From Rhodanobacter sp. FDAARGOS 1247 (GTDB lineage Bacteria > Pseudomonadota > Gammaproteobacteria > Xanthomonadales > Rhodanobacteraceae): 64,000 bases of DNA. The stretch is from NCBI RefSeq assembly GCF_016889805.1, contig NZ_CP069535.1, forward strand, positions 1,364,001-1,428,000. Direction: 5' to 3'. The stretch's first letter is position 1. Every line of letters begins with the position of its first letter. The notes under the pieces were generated by a model. The model searched no databases. It saw only the letters and a list, made by a program, of their open reading frames with translations, and was not told the origin of the DNA. A program made the translations under genes and the position numbers. Positions 1 to 9,879 of the stretch are shown piece after piece.

Positions 1-1298
1 AGCCCCTCTGGCAAAAATCCAATATCCGCATCGACGCGAAGATCATGAAGTTCCTCGCTGGCGACGACGTGATCCTCGACCGCGAGTTCTTCCTGCACGA
101 CATCACCGCCAGCAAGGCGCACGTCGAAGGCCTGGCCAACATCGGCGTGGTCAGCGCCGACGAGGCCGCGGCGCTGAAGTGCGAGCTGGATGCGCTGGCT
201 GCGGATTTCAGCGGCGGCGCCTTCGTGCTGGACGAGCGTTACGAAGACGGCCATTCGGCGATCGAGGCACGCCTCACCGAGCGCCTGGGCGACGCCGGTC
301 GCCGCGTGCACACCGGCCGCAGCCGCAACGACCAGATCCTGGTCGCCACGCGGCTGTGGCTGAAGGACAAGCTGGTCGCGCTGGAAAACCATTGCCGCGC
401 CATCGCTGAGGTCTGCCTCGATCGCGCCGCGCAACCGGCCGTGCCGTTGCCGGGTTACACCCACCTGCAGCGCGCGGTGGTGTCGTCCACCGCGATGTGG
501 TTTGCCGGCTTCGCCGAAGGCTTCATCGACAATGCCCTGCGCGCCCGGCAGACACTGGCGCTGATCGATGCCAACCCGCTGGGTACCGCCGCGGGTTACG
601 GCGTGAACCTGAAGCTCGACCGTGAACACACCACGCAGGCGCTGGGCTTCGCCCGCATGCAGGTCAGCCCGATCTACACCCAGTTGTCGCGCGGCAAGTT
701 CGAGATGGCGGTGCTGGAGGCGATCGGCGGCGCGCTGCTCGATCTGCGCCGGCTGGCCTGGGACCTGTCGCTGTTCACCACCGCCGAATTCAACTTCGTG
801 CAGCTGCCGTCCGAGTACACCACCGGCAGCTCGATCATGCCGAACAAGCGCAACCCCGACGTGATCGAGCTGCTGCGCGCCAGCTACGCCAGCGTGGCTG
901 CCGCGCGCACCGAGATCGAGCAGCTGCTGTCGCTGCCCTCCGGCTACCAGCGCGACCTGCAGTTCTCCAAGGGTTCGATTTTCCACGGCGTGCGCCACGG
1001 CCTGATGGCGCTGGAACTGGTGCCTGACTTGCTGGCGCGATTCGCCTGGAACGAAGCGGCCATGCGCGCGGCGATCGAACCGGCGATGTACGCCACCGAC
1101 GTGGCGATCGAGCAGGCCGCCGCCGGCGTGCCGTTCCGCGACGCGTATCGCGCCGCGGCGGAGTCGGCTGTATCAGCCGGCGAAGGACGTACACCGGAAA
1201 GCAGCCTGGCGCAGCGCGTGTCACCTGGTGCGGCCGCCGATCTTCGGCTGGACGAACTGGCCGCGCGACTCGCCGCGATTGCGCGCGTGGCAGACTGA
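1..1298 (+). CDS. argH: Argininosuccinate lyase, 5'-truncated by the window edge
   Basis: Last enzyme of arginine synthesis; it cleaves argininosuccinate to arginine and fumarate in the cytosol as a homotetramer. The reading frame is open from base 3, and the residues before the ATG at 45 ([13 protein letters not shown]) match the family N-terminus, so the true start lies upstream of the window. The fumarase/lyase signature [12 protein letters not shown], which carries the catalytic serine loop, is present around 829-858, and HTGRSRNDQ lies near the N-terminus. The frame ends at TGA 1296-1298. It is followed by proB and proA after one inserted gene, the arginine/proline block typical of Xanthomonadales. 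Confidence 0.97.
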   Translation, partial: PLWQKSNIRIDAKIMKFLAGDDVILDREFFLHDITASKAHVEGLANIGVVSADEAAALKCELDALAADFSGGAFVLDERYEDGHSAIEARLTERLGDAGRRVHTGRSRNDQILVATRLWLKDKLVALENHCRAIAEVCLDRAAQPAVPLPGYTHLQRAVVSSTAMWFAGFAEGFIDNALRARQTLALIDANPLGTAAGYGVNLKLDREHTTQALGFARMQVSPIYTQLSRGKFEMAVLEAIGGALLDLRRLAWDLSLFTTAEFNFVQLPSEYTTGSSIMPNKRNPDVIELLRASYASVAAARTEIEQLLSLPSGYQRDLQFSKGSIFHGVRHGLMALELVPDLLARFAWNEAAMRAAIEPAMYATDVAIEQAAAGVPFRDAYRAAAESAVSAGEGRTPESSLAQRVSPGAAADLRLDELAARLAAIARVAD

Positions 1299-1313
1299 GG
1301 CGACACTCGATCC

Positions 1314-2453
1314 ATGTCACGTCAGCACCCATCCAACAACTTCGACGCGGTGCGGTTGGTGGCTGCATCCACGGTGCTCTGTGCGCATCAGGCCGCATTG
1401 AGCGGGCGTCCGGAACCTCAGCCGTTTGGACTGCTGACGCTGGGCACCATGGGCGTCCTCGTGTTTTTCGCGGTCAGTGGCTACCTGGTGGCGCAAAGCT
1501 GGGACCGGGACCCGCATGTCCTGCGTTTCGCCGCCAAGCGTTTCCTGAGGGTATGGCCGGGGTTGGCCGTGGTCACGGTCGTCGCGGCACTGGTGCTGGG
1601 ACCTTTGGTCACGCAGACCCCTCTGGGTGACTACTTTCGCTCACCGGTCACCTGGGACTATTTTTCCCAGCTGTATTTTGGCATTCGCCTGTTCTTGCCT
1701 GGAGTATTCGAGCACGTATCGTTTCCGGGGGTGAATGGCTCGCTGTGGACCATTCCGATCGAAGTGCGCTGGTACGGCATTCTCATGCTGGCCGGACTGT
1801 GCGGTCTGCTGCGTCCCCGTTTTCGCTACCTGCTGCTGTTGCTGATCATCGGATATGCGGCTTACATCTTCTTGGTCTTCGACGTCCAGCACAATCCCCA
1901 GGCACGGTTCCTTCGGCCGGATTTTGGCTGCGAGTACGGCAGTTACTTCTGCTACGGCGTGCTGCTCTACCACTTCCGCGACATTTGGCGCAAACGCGGC
2001 CCGTGGATGACTGGCGCGCTCGTGGTGGCTGCCGCCGGAGCGGTGGCGCTGGACCACGGCTATACCGCGCTGTTCCTGCTTTTACCCTGGCTGGTCATCC
2101 GCCTTGGCACATTTTCCACCCCGGTGATACGCCGTTTCGGCCGTTTTGGAGACTTCTCCTACGGCATCTACATCTACGCGTACATGCTGCAGCAGCTGAC
2201 CTTGTCGCTGATGGGCATCCATCACCCGTACTGGTTGGGTCTGCTGGTGTCGGCCGTCTGTGTCATGGTTTGCGCGGTGCTTTCATGGCACTTCGTCGAA
2301 CGGCCGGCACTGGATCTCAAGCGCTATCTGCCCGGTGCGCTGCGCCCGGCAGGTGAAGAGACCAAGCCGGATGCAACGCCATCGTTGCAGGGCATCCCGG
2401 GTACAGGTGCTTCGGTTATTGCATTGCCTGCCTCCGGCGATCGCGCGCCATGA
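1314..2453 (+). CDS. Acyltransferase family 3 (OafA/YrhL-like) membrane protein
   Basis: A 379-residue multi-pass inner-membrane protein of the acyltransferase-3 family, which usually O-acetylates surface polysaccharides or other glycans. The N-terminus (NNFDAVRLVAASTVLCAHQ) carries the family pattern of an Arg-containing first helix followed by a His, and about ten hydrophobic segments follow, with FSYGIYIYAY near the end. It starts 16 bases after argH and its stop overlaps the proB start (ATGA, 2450-2453), so it is probably co-transcribed with the amino-acid genes although it has no obvious link to them. Its substrate cannot be read from the sequence. Confidence 0.88.
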   Translation: MSRQHPSNNFDAVRLVAASTVLCAHQAALSGRPEPQPFGLLTLGTMGVLVFFAVSGYLVAQSWDRDPHVLRFAAKRFLRVWPGLAVVTVVAALVLGPLVTQTPLGDYFRSPVTWDYFSQLYFGIRLFLPGVFEHVSFPGVNGSLWTIPIEVRWYGILMLAGLCGLLRPRFRYLLLLLIIGYAAYIFLVFDVQHNPQARFLRPDFGCEYGSYFCYGVLLYHFRDIWRKRGPWMTGALVVAAAGAVALDHGYTALFLLLPWLVIRLGTFSTPVIRRFGRFGDFSYGIYIYAYMLQQLTLSLMGIHHPYWLGLLVSAVCVMVCAVLSWHFVERPALDLKRYLPGALRPAGEETKPDATPSLQGIPGTGASVIALPASGDRAP

Positions 2454-3619
2454 AGACGTCGCGGGAAATCACCAGTCAGTCTCTGCCGCCGTGGCGCCGC
2501 GCCGTGCTGAAGGTGGGCAGCAACCTGCTTGCCGCCGATGGTGGCGGCCTCACGCCGCGCTACGCCGAAGCGCTGGCGGGTTTCATCGCGGCCAGTCATG
2601 CCGATCGCCGTGAAGTGGTGCTGGTGTCTTCCGGTGCGGTGGCGGCGGGACGGGCGTTGTTGCGGCAGCATGCGAGCGAAAGCGACGGGTTGGTCGCGCG
2701 GCAGGCGCTGGCGGCGCTGGGGCAGGCGCCGATGATCGCGCTGTGGCAGTCGTTGTCCGCGCGGCCGGTGGCGCAGGTGCTGCTGACCCATGACGACCTG
2801 CGCAACCGCCGTCGTTACCTCAACGCACGCGCCACGCTGCGCGAGCTGCTGCAGCTTGGCGTGCTGCCGGTGATCAACGAGAACGATACCGTGTCGGTGG
2901 ACGAGCTGAAGCTTGGCGACAACGACAACCTCGCCGCGATCGTGGCGGCGCTGGTCGACGCCGATCTGTTGCTGATCGCCTCCGACGTCGATGCGCTGTA
3001 CAGCGCCGACCCGCGCCGCGACCCGGCCGCCACGCCGATCACGCATGTGGCCGCGCTGACGCCGCAGATCCTGGCGATGGCCGGCGACAGCGGCAGCGTG
3101 GCCGGCACCGGCGGCATGCGCACGAAACTGGAAGCCGCGACCAAGGCTGCGGCCGCTGGCATTGCCACCGTGCTGTTCAGCGGTCGCGAGGCGGCCACCG
3201 TGCAGGCGCTGCGCGACGGCCAGCTGCGCGGCACCCTGATCGCCGCGTCGTCGAGCCGGATGCAGGCACGCAAATACTGGTTGCGCCATGCCTCGGCGGC
3301 CAGCGGACGGGTTCGCGTCCACGCGGGCGCGGCGCGCGCACTGGCCGGCGGTCGCGTCTCGCTGTTGCCCGGCGGCGTGCTGGATGCGCAGGGCGAGTTC
3401 CATCGCGGCGACCTGGTCGAGATCGTCGATGCCGACGGCCGCGCCATCGCACGCGGCATCAGCCAGTACGGCGCCGCCGAGGTGCGTCGACTGGCCGGCC
3501 GGCACAGCCGCGAGATCGACGGGGTGCTCGGCTACAGCTACGGCGACGAAGTGGTGCATCGCGACGACCTCATCACCATGGACAGCCCGGTCGCGCCGGG
3601 CCAGGAGATCAGCGCATGA
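2450..3619 (+). CDS. proB: Glutamate 5-kinase with PUA domain
   Basis: First step of proline synthesis: ATP-dependent phosphorylation of glutamate to glutamyl 5-phosphate. The 389-residue protein has an amino-acid-kinase domain (KVGSNLL near residue 22; ENDTVS and the NDNLAA Mg/substrate region in the middle) and a C-terminal PUA domain from about residue 290, the long bacterial form. The start ATG overlaps the preceding stop, and its own TGA overlaps the proA start (ATGA, 3616-3619), indicating translational coupling. Feedback inhibition by proline is known for the family but cannot be judged here. Confidence 0.97.
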   Translation: MKTSREITSQSLPPWRRAVLKVGSNLLAADGGGLTPRYAEALAGFIAASHADRREVVLVSSGAVAAGRALLRQHASESDGLVARQALAALGQAPMIALWQSLSARPVAQVLLTHDDLRNRRRYLNARATLRELLQLGVLPVINENDTVSVDELKLGDNDNLAAIVAALVDADLLLIASDVDALYSADPRRDPAATPITHVAALTPQILAMAGDSGSVAGTGGMRTKLEAATKAAAAGIATVLFSGREAATVQALRDGQLRGTLIAASSSRMQARKYWLRHASAASGRVRVHAGAARALAGGRVSLLPGGVLDAQGEFHRGDLVEIVDADGRAIARGISQYGAAEVRRLAGRHSREIDGVLGYSYGDEVVHRDDLITMDSPVAPGQEISA

Positions 3620-4878
3620 GCACGATCAGGGAGCAGGCGCTGGCCTGTCGCGATGCCGCCCAGGTCGTCGCCGCGCTGGGCAGTGATGCGAAGCGGGCCC
3701 TGCTGCGCGACATGGCCGACGCACTGGAAGCGCGCTCCGCCGACGTGCTGCGGGCCAATGCGTGCGACATGCAGGCTGCCGCCGACAAGGGCGTGCAGGG
3801 CGCGATGCTCGATCGCCTGCGGCTGGACGAGACGCGGGTGGCCGGCATCGCCAGCGCACTGCGCGAGGTGGCCGAGCTGCCCGATCCGGTCGGCGTGACG
3901 ACCCGCCGCGAGACGCGGCCGAACGGCCTGTCGATCGAGCGCGTACGCATCCCGCTCGGCGTGATCGCGATGATCTACGAGGCGCGCCCCAACGTCACCG
4001 CCGACGCCGCTGCGCTGTGCCTGATGGCGGGCAACGCGGTGATCCTGCGCGGTGGTTCCGAGGCGATCCATTCCAACACCGCGATCGCCGGCGCGTTGAA
4101 GTCCGCCCTGGAAGCGCACGGCGTGCCTGCTGCCGCCCTGACCCTGGTCGAGGATCTGCGTCGCGAGACGATGGTGGAATTGCTGCAGCTGGTCGACATC
4201 GTCGACCTCGCGATTCCGCGCGGCGGCGAAGGCCTGATCCGCTTCGTGGCCGAGCACGCGCGCGTGCCGGTGATCAAGCACTACAAGGGCGTCTGCCATC
4301 TGTACGTGGATCGCGCCGCCGATCCCGAGCTCGCCTTGAACCTGCTGATCGACGGCAAGACCTCACGTCCCGGCGTGTGCAACGCGCTGGAAACCTTGCT
4401 GGTTCATCGGGATGTCGCCGCCAGCTTCCTGCCGCGCGCGGCGCAGGCCTTGCGCCAACGGGGCGTGGAACTGCGCGGCGACGACGCCAGTCGCGCCCTG
4501 CTACCCGACATCCAGCCCGCGACTGACGACGACTACGCCGCCGAATTCCTCGACCTGATCCTCGCCGTGCGCGTGGTCGACGATCTCGATGCAGCGATCG
4601 CCCACATCCGTCGCTACGGCTCCGACCACACCGAAGTCATCGCCACCGCCGATGAAGCCGTCGCGCAACGCTTCGTGCAGGCGATCCGCTCTGCCGTGGT
4701 GATGGTCAACGCCTCCTCCCGCTTCAGCGACGGTGGCGAACTGGGCCTCGGCGCCGAGATCGGCATTTCCACCACCCGCCTGCATGCCTACGGCCCGATG
4801 GGCGCCGAGGCGCTCACGGTGGAGCGCTTCGTGGTGCGCGGGGAAGGGCAGGTGCGCCATCCGCAGAGCCGGGTATAG
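3616..4878 (+). CDS. proA: Glutamate-5-semialdehyde dehydrogenase (gamma-glutamyl phosphate reductase)
   Basis: Second step of proline synthesis: NADPH-dependent reduction of glutamyl 5-phosphate. At 420 residues it is full length for the ALDH-superfamily ProA group. Visible motifs are YEARPNVT near residue 121, the catalytic-cysteine region [13 protein letters not shown], and the C-terminal [20 protein letters not shown]. It overlaps proB by four bases and ends the arginine/proline operon; the next gene (egtD) is convergent, with its stop 13 bases away. I see no clear terminator hairpin in that short gap. Confidence 0.97.
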   Translation: MSTIREQALACRDAAQVVAALGSDAKRALLRDMADALEARSADVLRANACDMQAAADKGVQGAMLDRLRLDETRVAGIASALREVAELPDPVGVTTRRETRPNGLSIERVRIPLGVIAMIYEARPNVTADAAALCLMAGNAVILRGGSEAIHSNTAIAGALKSALEAHGVPAAALTLVEDLRRETMVELLQLVDIVDLAIPRGGEGLIRFVAEHARVPVIKHYKGVCHLYVDRAADPELALNLLIDGKTSRPGVCNALETLLVHRDVAASFLPRAAQALRQRGVELRGDDASRALLPDIQPATDDDYAAEFLDLILAVRVVDDLDAAIAHIRRYGSDHTEVIATADEAVAQRFVQAIRSAVVMVNASSRFSDGGELGLGAEIGISTTRLHAYGPMGAEALTVERFVVRGEGQVRHPQSRV

Positions 4879-4891
4879 AGCTATTCGCCCT

Positions 4892-5878
4892 TCAGGGCCC
4901 GACACGCCGGGGGGTGGCTTCCGCCAGCACGACACTGAAGAGTTGCTGCGCGTCGGTCCATTCCGCGACCGGTGTCCAGCCGCCGGCGCGCAACAGGACG
5001 CGGACGTCGCGCGTGCCGTACTTGATGCTGTTCTCGGTATGGATCGTTTCCCCTGCACGCATGCGGAACAGGTGGTCCGCGACTTCGAAGCCCAGGTCGC
5101 GCGTTGCCAGCAGATGCATCTCGATGCGCGCCTCGTCGTCATTCCAGATCGCGCGATGGCGAAACGCGCCGACCGGAATCGTTCCGCTCAGCTCGCGGTT
5201 GATCCGGTCGAGCAGATTCAGGTTGAACTGCGCCGTCACGCCGGCGGCATCGTCATACGCGGGAACGAGGACCTGCGGGTCCTTTATCCGATCCACGCCG
5301 ATCAGCAGCTGCGCGGCATCTCCGAGCGTGGTGGCCATTGTCCGCAGCAGATCCACCGCCTCGGGAGCCACGAAGTTGCCGATGGTCGAGCCGGGGAAGA
5401 ATCCCAGCCGCGGCGAGTGTCCCAGCCGGGGAAGCTGCATCGGCTTGGTGAAGTCGCCGACGACGGGATGTATCGGCAGGCCCGGGAACGAGCGCGAGAG
5501 TACCTGCAGGGATTCGTGGAGAAATTCCCCGGAGACGTCGATCGGTACATACGCTTCCGGCTCGATGGCCGAGAGCAGCAAGGGCGTCTTCGTCGAAGAA
5601 CCCGAACCGAATTCGATCACCACCCGGCCACGGCCCACCCTTTCGGCAATGTCCTTCGCGTGCCGTTCCAGGATGGAATGTTCCGTCCGCGTCGGGTGGT
5701 ACTCCGGCAACGTCGTGATGGCTTCGAAAAGCTCGGAGCCCCGATGGTCGTAGAGCCATCGCGCCGGCACGACTTTCTGCCGGGCGGACAGGCCGGCGAG
5801 CACTTCGGCGAGAAAGGCCGGGTCGGCCTTGGTGGCCGTGTTCAATGCCGGATCGCGTGTGGCGCAAACAAGATTCAT
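4892..5878 (-). CDS. egtD: L-histidine N-alpha-methyltransferase (EgtD family)
   Basis: Makes hercynine by three SAM-dependent methylations of histidine, the first step of ergothioneine synthesis. The 328-residue protein shows the EgtD landmarks: LYDHRGSELFEAITTLPEYHPTR, a SAM-binding EFGSGSSTKT, YVPIDVSGEFL, the substrate Asn in GSTIGNF, a Tyr in VPAYDD, and the Glu/Ser pair in TENSIKY. The residues that bind histidine in characterised EgtD therefore look conserved, so the family call is strong. No egtB or ovoA lies next to it; the upstream gene is corA, 93 bases away. Where hercynine goes next is not shown here. Confidence 0.9.
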   Translation of the reverse strand: MNLVCATRDPALNTATKADPAFLAEVLAGLSARQKVVPARWLYDHRGSELFEAITTLPEYHPTRTEHSILERHAKDIAERVGRGRVVIEFGSGSSTKTPLLLSAIEPEAYVPIDVSGEFLHESLQVLSRSFPGLPIHPVVGDFTKPMQLPRLGHSPRLGFFPGSTIGNFVAPEAVDLLRTMATTLGDAAQLLIGVDRIKDPQVLVPAYDDAAGVTAQFNLNLLDRINRELSGTIPVGAFRHRAIWNDDEARIEMHLLATRDLGFEVADHLFRMRAGETIHTENSIKYGTRDVRVLLRAGGWTPVAEWTDAQQLFSVVLAEATPRRVGP

Positions 5879-5971
5879 GTCAGTCTCAAGGTCGACGCTG
5901 GTCGACCGTCGGTAGTCAGCGAGGAGGCGGATGTCTTTCCTGCCCGGGTGATGAAGCGCAAAAAAAGCGGG

Positions 5972-6937
5972 CTATGGCAGCCATCCGAGCCTGCGGAAAC
6001 GCCAGTAGAGCCACACACAAATCGAGCCCATGACGCCCAGGACGACGAGATAGCCCCAGCCGGTGTGCGTCCCGGGCAGGTTGGCGAAATTCATCCCGTA
6101 GACGCCCGCGATCGCGGTGGGAACGCCGAGAATGCCCGCCCAGGCGGCGAGCTGCCGGGTGATGGCCGACTGCCGTTGCTGCTCGAGCAGGCTGCTGGCT
6201 TCCAGCGCCGTGCGGATGACATCGATGAGCCCCGTCGTCATGGCCTCGATGCGCACGAGGTTGTCCAGGACATCCCGGAAATACGGCTTGGAGGCGCTGG
6301 AAATACAAGGCACGTCGAGCGTCGACAGCTTGTTGCATACCTCCATCATCCGGGTGATGGCATGCTGGAAGTGGATCGCCTCGCGCCTGAGCTGGAAAAT
6401 GCGCGCGATCTCCGTACTGCCGAGCGAGTCGCACAGAAGCCGCTTTTCCATAAGCAGGATTTCGTCGGCGATCATCTGCACCACGGGGAAGTAGTCGTCC
6501 ACGATGAGATCGAGCACCTCGTGCACCACGAACTCCGGCTCCTTCACGTTGCGCTGCGTGATCCGGTGAATGCCTTCCCGCAGCTGGTGGCCGAACGTGC
6601 TTTCCATCCGGCAGACCGTGATGACCCGCTGTTCGGCCAGGAAAATGCCCACGTCGGCATACTGGATTTCGCTGGCGCCCAGCTCGGCCGCCTTCGCGAT
6701 GATGAAGACGTGATCCGCGTACAGGTCGAGCTTGGCGACCTGCGCGTCGCTCATCGAATCCTCGACGGCGAGCTCATGCAGGCCGAACACGCGCTGGAGC
6801 GCCGCGATTTCCTCGCCGCACGCATCGACCACGTCGATCCAGGCAAAAGCGCGCCCGGGCAGGCAAGGCGCCGTGCCATCCCACGGACTCCAGGCTGGCG
6901 CGTCCTGCCCGCCATGAATAGACGCGACGATGCTCAT
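5972..6937 (-). CDS. corA: CorA-family magnesium/cobalt transporter
   Basis: Pentameric inner-membrane channel for Mg2+ (also Co2+/Ni2+). The 321-residue protein has the long N-terminal cytoplasmic domain, the stalk helix, and two C-terminal TM helices joined by the signature YGMNFANLP, with the second TM ending in a basic tail RRLGWLP. The start ATG at 6937 is preceded by AAGGAA. It lies upstream of egtD on the same strand, but no functional link is evident. Confidence 0.93.
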   Translation of the reverse strand: MSIVASIHGGQDAPAWSPWDGTAPCLPGRAFAWIDVVDACGEEIAALQRVFGLHELAVEDSMSDAQVAKLDLYADHVFIIAKAAELGASEIQYADVGIFLAEQRVITVCRMESTFGHQLREGIHRITQRNVKEPEFVVHEVLDLIVDDYFPVVQMIADEILLMEKRLLCDSLGSTEIARIFQLRREAIHFQHAITRMMEVCNKLSTLDVPCISSASKPYFRDVLDNLVRIEAMTTGLIDVIRTALEASSLLEQQRQSAITRQLAAWAGILGVPTAIAGVYGMNFANLPGTHTGWGYLVVLGVMGSICVWLYWRFRRLGWLP

Positions 6938-7025
6938 GCTCGATGTTCCTTCAGGCCCATGTGCCTCCTTCGGTTACGTGCGATCCGAAAGTCCGGAACG
7001 GGACGAACGCGCACCGAAGCGCCGG

Positions 7026-7538
7026 CTAGGCCTTCGCCTCCGCACGGCGAGGCAGTACCCAGTCCGGCCTCACGAAATGGCAGGTATAGCCGTGCGGGAT
7101 CCGCTCGAGGTAGTCCTGATGCTCGGGCTCCGCTTCCCAGAAATCGCCGGCCGGCGCGATTTCGGTCACCACCTTTCCGGGCCACAGGCCCGAAGCCTCG
7201 ACGTCGGCGATCGTGTCCAAGGCGACAGCCTTCTGTTCGTCGCTGGTGAAAAAAATGGCCGAGCGATAGCTGCTGCCGCGGTCGTTTCCCTGGCGGTCGA
7301 GCGTGGTCGGATCGTGGATCTGGAAAAAGAACTCGAGCAGGCGGCGGTAGGTGGTCTGCGCAGGATCGAAGTTGATCTCGATGGCCTCGGCGTGGCTGCC
7401 GTGGTGGCGATAGGTGGCGTGCGGCACGTTGCCACCGGTGTAGCCGACGCGGGTCGACACGACCCCGGGGAGCTTGCGGATCAGGTCCTGCATGCCCCAG
7501 AAGCAGCCGCCGGCGAGTACAGCGCGTTCGGTAGTCAC
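7026..7538 (-). CDS. msrA: Peptide-methionine (S)-S-oxide reductase
   Basis: Reduces methionine-S-sulfoxide in proteins and as free amino acid. At 170 residues it carries the catalytic GCFWG motif with Cys12, and VGYTGG and the [10 protein letters not shown] segment typical of MsrA. It overlaps msrB by four bases (7535-7538), so the two stereospecific reductases are translated as a pair. Both recycle through thioredoxin in the family. The product looks cytosolic, with no signal peptide. Confidence 0.96.
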   Translation of the reverse strand: MTTERAVLAGGCFWGMQDLIRKLPGVVSTRVGYTGGNVPHATYRHHGSHAEAIEINFDPAQTTYRRLLEFFFQIHDPTTLDRQGNDRGSSYRSAIFFTSDEQKAVALDTIADVEASGLWPGKVVTEIAPAGDFWEAEPEHQDYLERIPHGYTCHFVRPDWVLPRRAEAKA

Positions 7539-7981
7539 TGGATGTCCTCCACTTGATCGAGATAGGCGCCATAGCCTTGTGCTTCCATCTCGGCACGGGG
7601 CACGAAACGCAGCGAGGCCGAATTGATGCAGTAGCGCAAGCCGCCCCTGTCGCGCGGACCGTCCGGAAAGACATGGCCGAGATGGCTGTCGCCGTGCGCC
7701 GAACGCACTTCGGTCCGGATCATGCCGTAGGTGGTATCGCGCAGTTCGTTGACGTGTGCGGGTTCGATCGGCTTGGTGAAGCTCGGCCAGCCGCAGCCGG
7801 ACTCGAACTTGTCGGACGACGCGAACAGCGGCTCGCCGGACACCACGTCCACGTAGATGCCTGGTTCCTTGTTGTCGAGATACGCGCCGGTTCCCGGGCG
7901 CTCCGTCGCGCTCTCCTGGGTGACACGGAATTGCTCGGGCGTCAGCTTGGCGATCGCCTCGGGGTTCTTGTGGTAGTCCAT
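7535..7981 (-). CDS. msrB: Peptide-methionine (R)-S-oxide reductase, zinc-free type
   Basis: Reduces methionine-R-sulfoxide. The 148-residue protein has the catalytic cysteine in [11 protein letters not shown] (Cys118) and the recycling cysteine in SGCGWPSF (Cys63). The two CxxC zinc pairs of zinc-type MsrB are absent: the segment around [11 protein letters not shown] has no cysteine. This is a recognised subgroup, not a defect. AGGAGG sits just before the ATG at 7981. It is the first gene of the msrB-msrA pair; the 113-base gap upstream (7982-8094) should hold the promoter. Confidence 0.96.
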   Translation of the reverse strand: MDYHKNPEAIAKLTPEQFRVTQESATERPGTGAYLDNKEPGIYVDVVSGEPLFASSDKFESGCGWPSFTKPIEPAHVNELRDTTYGMIRTEVRSAHGDSHLGHVFPDGPRDRGGLRYCINSASLRFVPRAEMEAQGYGAYLDQVEDIQ

Positions 7982-8094
7982 CAGTCCTCCTTCGATCCTG
8001 GCTGGATCATCATCGAGTTCACCAGATAATTCGTTTCGTCAGCACTGTTCGTTACGTTGTCGGGTCGACGACCGGGACGATTGCGGCCTGTCTG

Positions 8095-9360
8095 TCAGAC
8101 CCGTTCAAGCAAGGTCACCGTTCCCTGTCCGCCGTCGGCACAGACGCTGACGATGGCGCGCGAACCCACGGGATGCGACCACAGTTCCTTCACCGCCTGG
8201 CTCAGGTCGCGTGCACCGGTCGCCCCGAACGGATGGCCGATCGCGACCGACCCGCCATTGGGATTCACGCGCTCCCACGGAAAGGTCCCGAACTCGGCCT
8301 GCACGCCGGTCTTGGTGCGCACCCAGTCGGGTCGCTCGATCGCCGCGACGTTCGCCAGCACCTGGGCCGCGAACGCCTCGTGGATTTCCCACAGGTCGAT
8401 GTCCGCATAGCGCAGACCATTGCGCGCAAGCAGCCGCGGGATCGCGTAGGACGGCGCCATCAGCAGGCCTTCCGTATGGTGGTCGACCGCCGCCACTTCG
8501 TAGTCGACCAGGCGCAAATGCGGGGTGCCGTCCGGCAGCCGAGCGAGTCCTGCCTCGTTCGCGATCCAGCAGCCGGCGGCGCCGTCGGTGATCGGCGAGG
8601 AGTTGCCGGCAGTCAGGCTGCCCTGGCCGCTCGTCCGGTCGAACGCGGGTTTGAGCGCCGCGAGCTTTTCGGCCGAGGTATCGGCGCGCGGATTCGAATC
8701 GCGTTCGAGTTCCGGGAGCTTGATGACCAGGTCGTCGAAGAAGCCGCTGTTCCAGCCCGCCACCGCACGCTGATGGCTCAGCAACGCCCAGTCGTCCTGC
8801 GCCTGGCGGCTGATCTGCCACGCCTTGGCGGTCTCCTCCATGTGGTCACCCATGGTGCGCCCGGTAATGCGGTTGGCCCAGCCCTTGGTCGGCAGCACAT
8901 AGTCCTGCGGTGTCAGCGCCTGCAGGGCGGCCAGCGCCGCGGAGGGATCGCTGCCGAACAGGTCGGTCAGGCGTTTCGATGCTTCGGCCGTCAGTGCGAT
9001 CGGCGGGCGGCTCATGACTTCGCCGCCACCGACCATGGCCAGGTCGATGCCCCCGCCGAGCATCCCTGCCGCCGCGAACGCGGCGGTCATGCTGGTCGAG
9101 CAGGCCAGCACGACGGAGAAGGCGGGGACGTTGGGATTGAGTCCCGCATCGAGCCAGATTTCCCGCGCGATGTTGCTCCAGCCGAGGTTCGGGATCACCG
9201 ACCCCCAAACGACCAGGTCCGGCTCGGCGCGCGCCGCCATCGCTTTCACGACCGGCACCGACAGGCTGATCGCGTCGTAATTGGCGAGCGCACCGCCGCC
9301 ACGCCCGAAGGGCGTGCGGAGTCCGGCGGCGACGAAAACGGGTTGCGGGAAATGCTGCAT
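8095..9360 (-). CDS. Thiolase-family acetyl-CoA acyltransferase
   Basis: Thiolase-fold enzyme that cleaves or condenses acyl-CoA with acetyl-CoA. At 421 residues it shows the active-site cysteine in VVLACSTSM (Cys87), the substrate-loop region NSSPITDGAAG, HEAFAAQ, a C-terminal GHPFGATGAR and the second active cysteine in VCADGGQGT. The length fits the FadI-like long thiolases. No fadB/fadJ partner is adjacent. The start at 9360 is preceded by AGGAA. Whether it serves fatty-acid oxidation or another pathway cannot be decided from context. Confidence 0.9.
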   Translation of the reverse strand: MQHFPQPVFVAAGLRTPFGRGGGALANYDAISLSVPVVKAMAARAEPDLVVWGSVIPNLGWSNIAREIWLDAGLNPNVPAFSVVLACSTSMTAAFAAAGMLGGGIDLAMVGGGEVMSRPPIALTAEASKRLTDLFGSDPSAALAALQALTPQDYVLPTKGWANRITGRTMGDHMEETAKAWQISRQAQDDWALLSHQRAVAGWNSGFFDDLVIKLPELERDSNPRADTSAEKLAALKPAFDRTSGQGSLTAGNSSPITDGAAGCWIANEAGLARLPDGTPHLRLVDYEVAAVDHHTEGLLMAPSYAIPRLLARNGLRYADIDLWEIHEAFAAQVLANVAAIERPDWVRTKTGVQAEFGTFPWERVNPNGGSVAIGHPFGATGARDLSQAVKELWSHPVGSRAIVSVCADGGQGTVTLLERV

Positions 9361-9418
9361 GGGGAATTCCTGATGGTCGAATTTCGCGGGTTTCAGGCTA
9401 CCCGTTCGACATGGTGAT

Positions 9419-9868
9419 TCATTGTCGTTTTCTCCAGTGCCTCGACGGGCTGGCCGTGCGCGAATTCTTCGGCGCGCGGAGAGAAACGGATTGCAGGTAG
9501 GTGATGATCGATCGGCGTACGTCGGGATCGTCCAGTTCGATATACATCTTGCTGCCGGGCGCCATGTTCTGCGTGCCGCTCAGCCACTGGTCGAGTCTGG
9601 CCGGTGTCCAGATGCCGCCGAGTTTCTTCAAGGCGGGCGAGTAGTCGTATCCCTGGACGCTGGCCACCGCCCTTCCGACGACGTTGCGGTGGCGCGGGCC
9701 GATGCGATCCGTATCCACCGAGTGGCATCCACCACAGGTGTTCAGGTAGAGCGTCTGCCCGGCGGCAACATCATCCGGCGCTTTTCCAGCCCAGGCGGCC
9801 ATGCTCAGCAAGCCGGCAAACAGCAGGCTGCCCGATCGGATCGATGTGCGAAACAGCGATACCCTCAT
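9419..9868 (-). CDS. Periplasmic class I cytochrome c
   Basis: Small exported haem protein. Starting at the ATG at 9868 gives 149 residues with a clear signal peptide (MRVSLFRTSIRSG then a hydrophobic stretch ending AAWA), one CGGCH haem site about 48 residues in, and a downstream Met in NMAPGSKM as likely sixth ligand. An upstream in-frame start at 9943 would overlap the next gene and bury the signal peptide, so I rejected it. It lies 11 bases downstream of the ferritin-like gene and is probably co-transcribed. Its redox partner is unknown. Confidence 0.87.
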   Translation of the reverse strand: MRVSLFRTSIRSGSLLFAGLLSMAAWAGKAPDDVAAGQTLYLNTCGGCHSVDTDRIGPRHRNVVGRAVASVQGYDYSPALKKLGGIWTPARLDQWLSGTQNMAPGSKMYIELDDPDVRRSIITYLQSVSLRAPKNSRTASPSRHWRKRQ

Positions 9869-9879
9869 GTCCCGACTGC

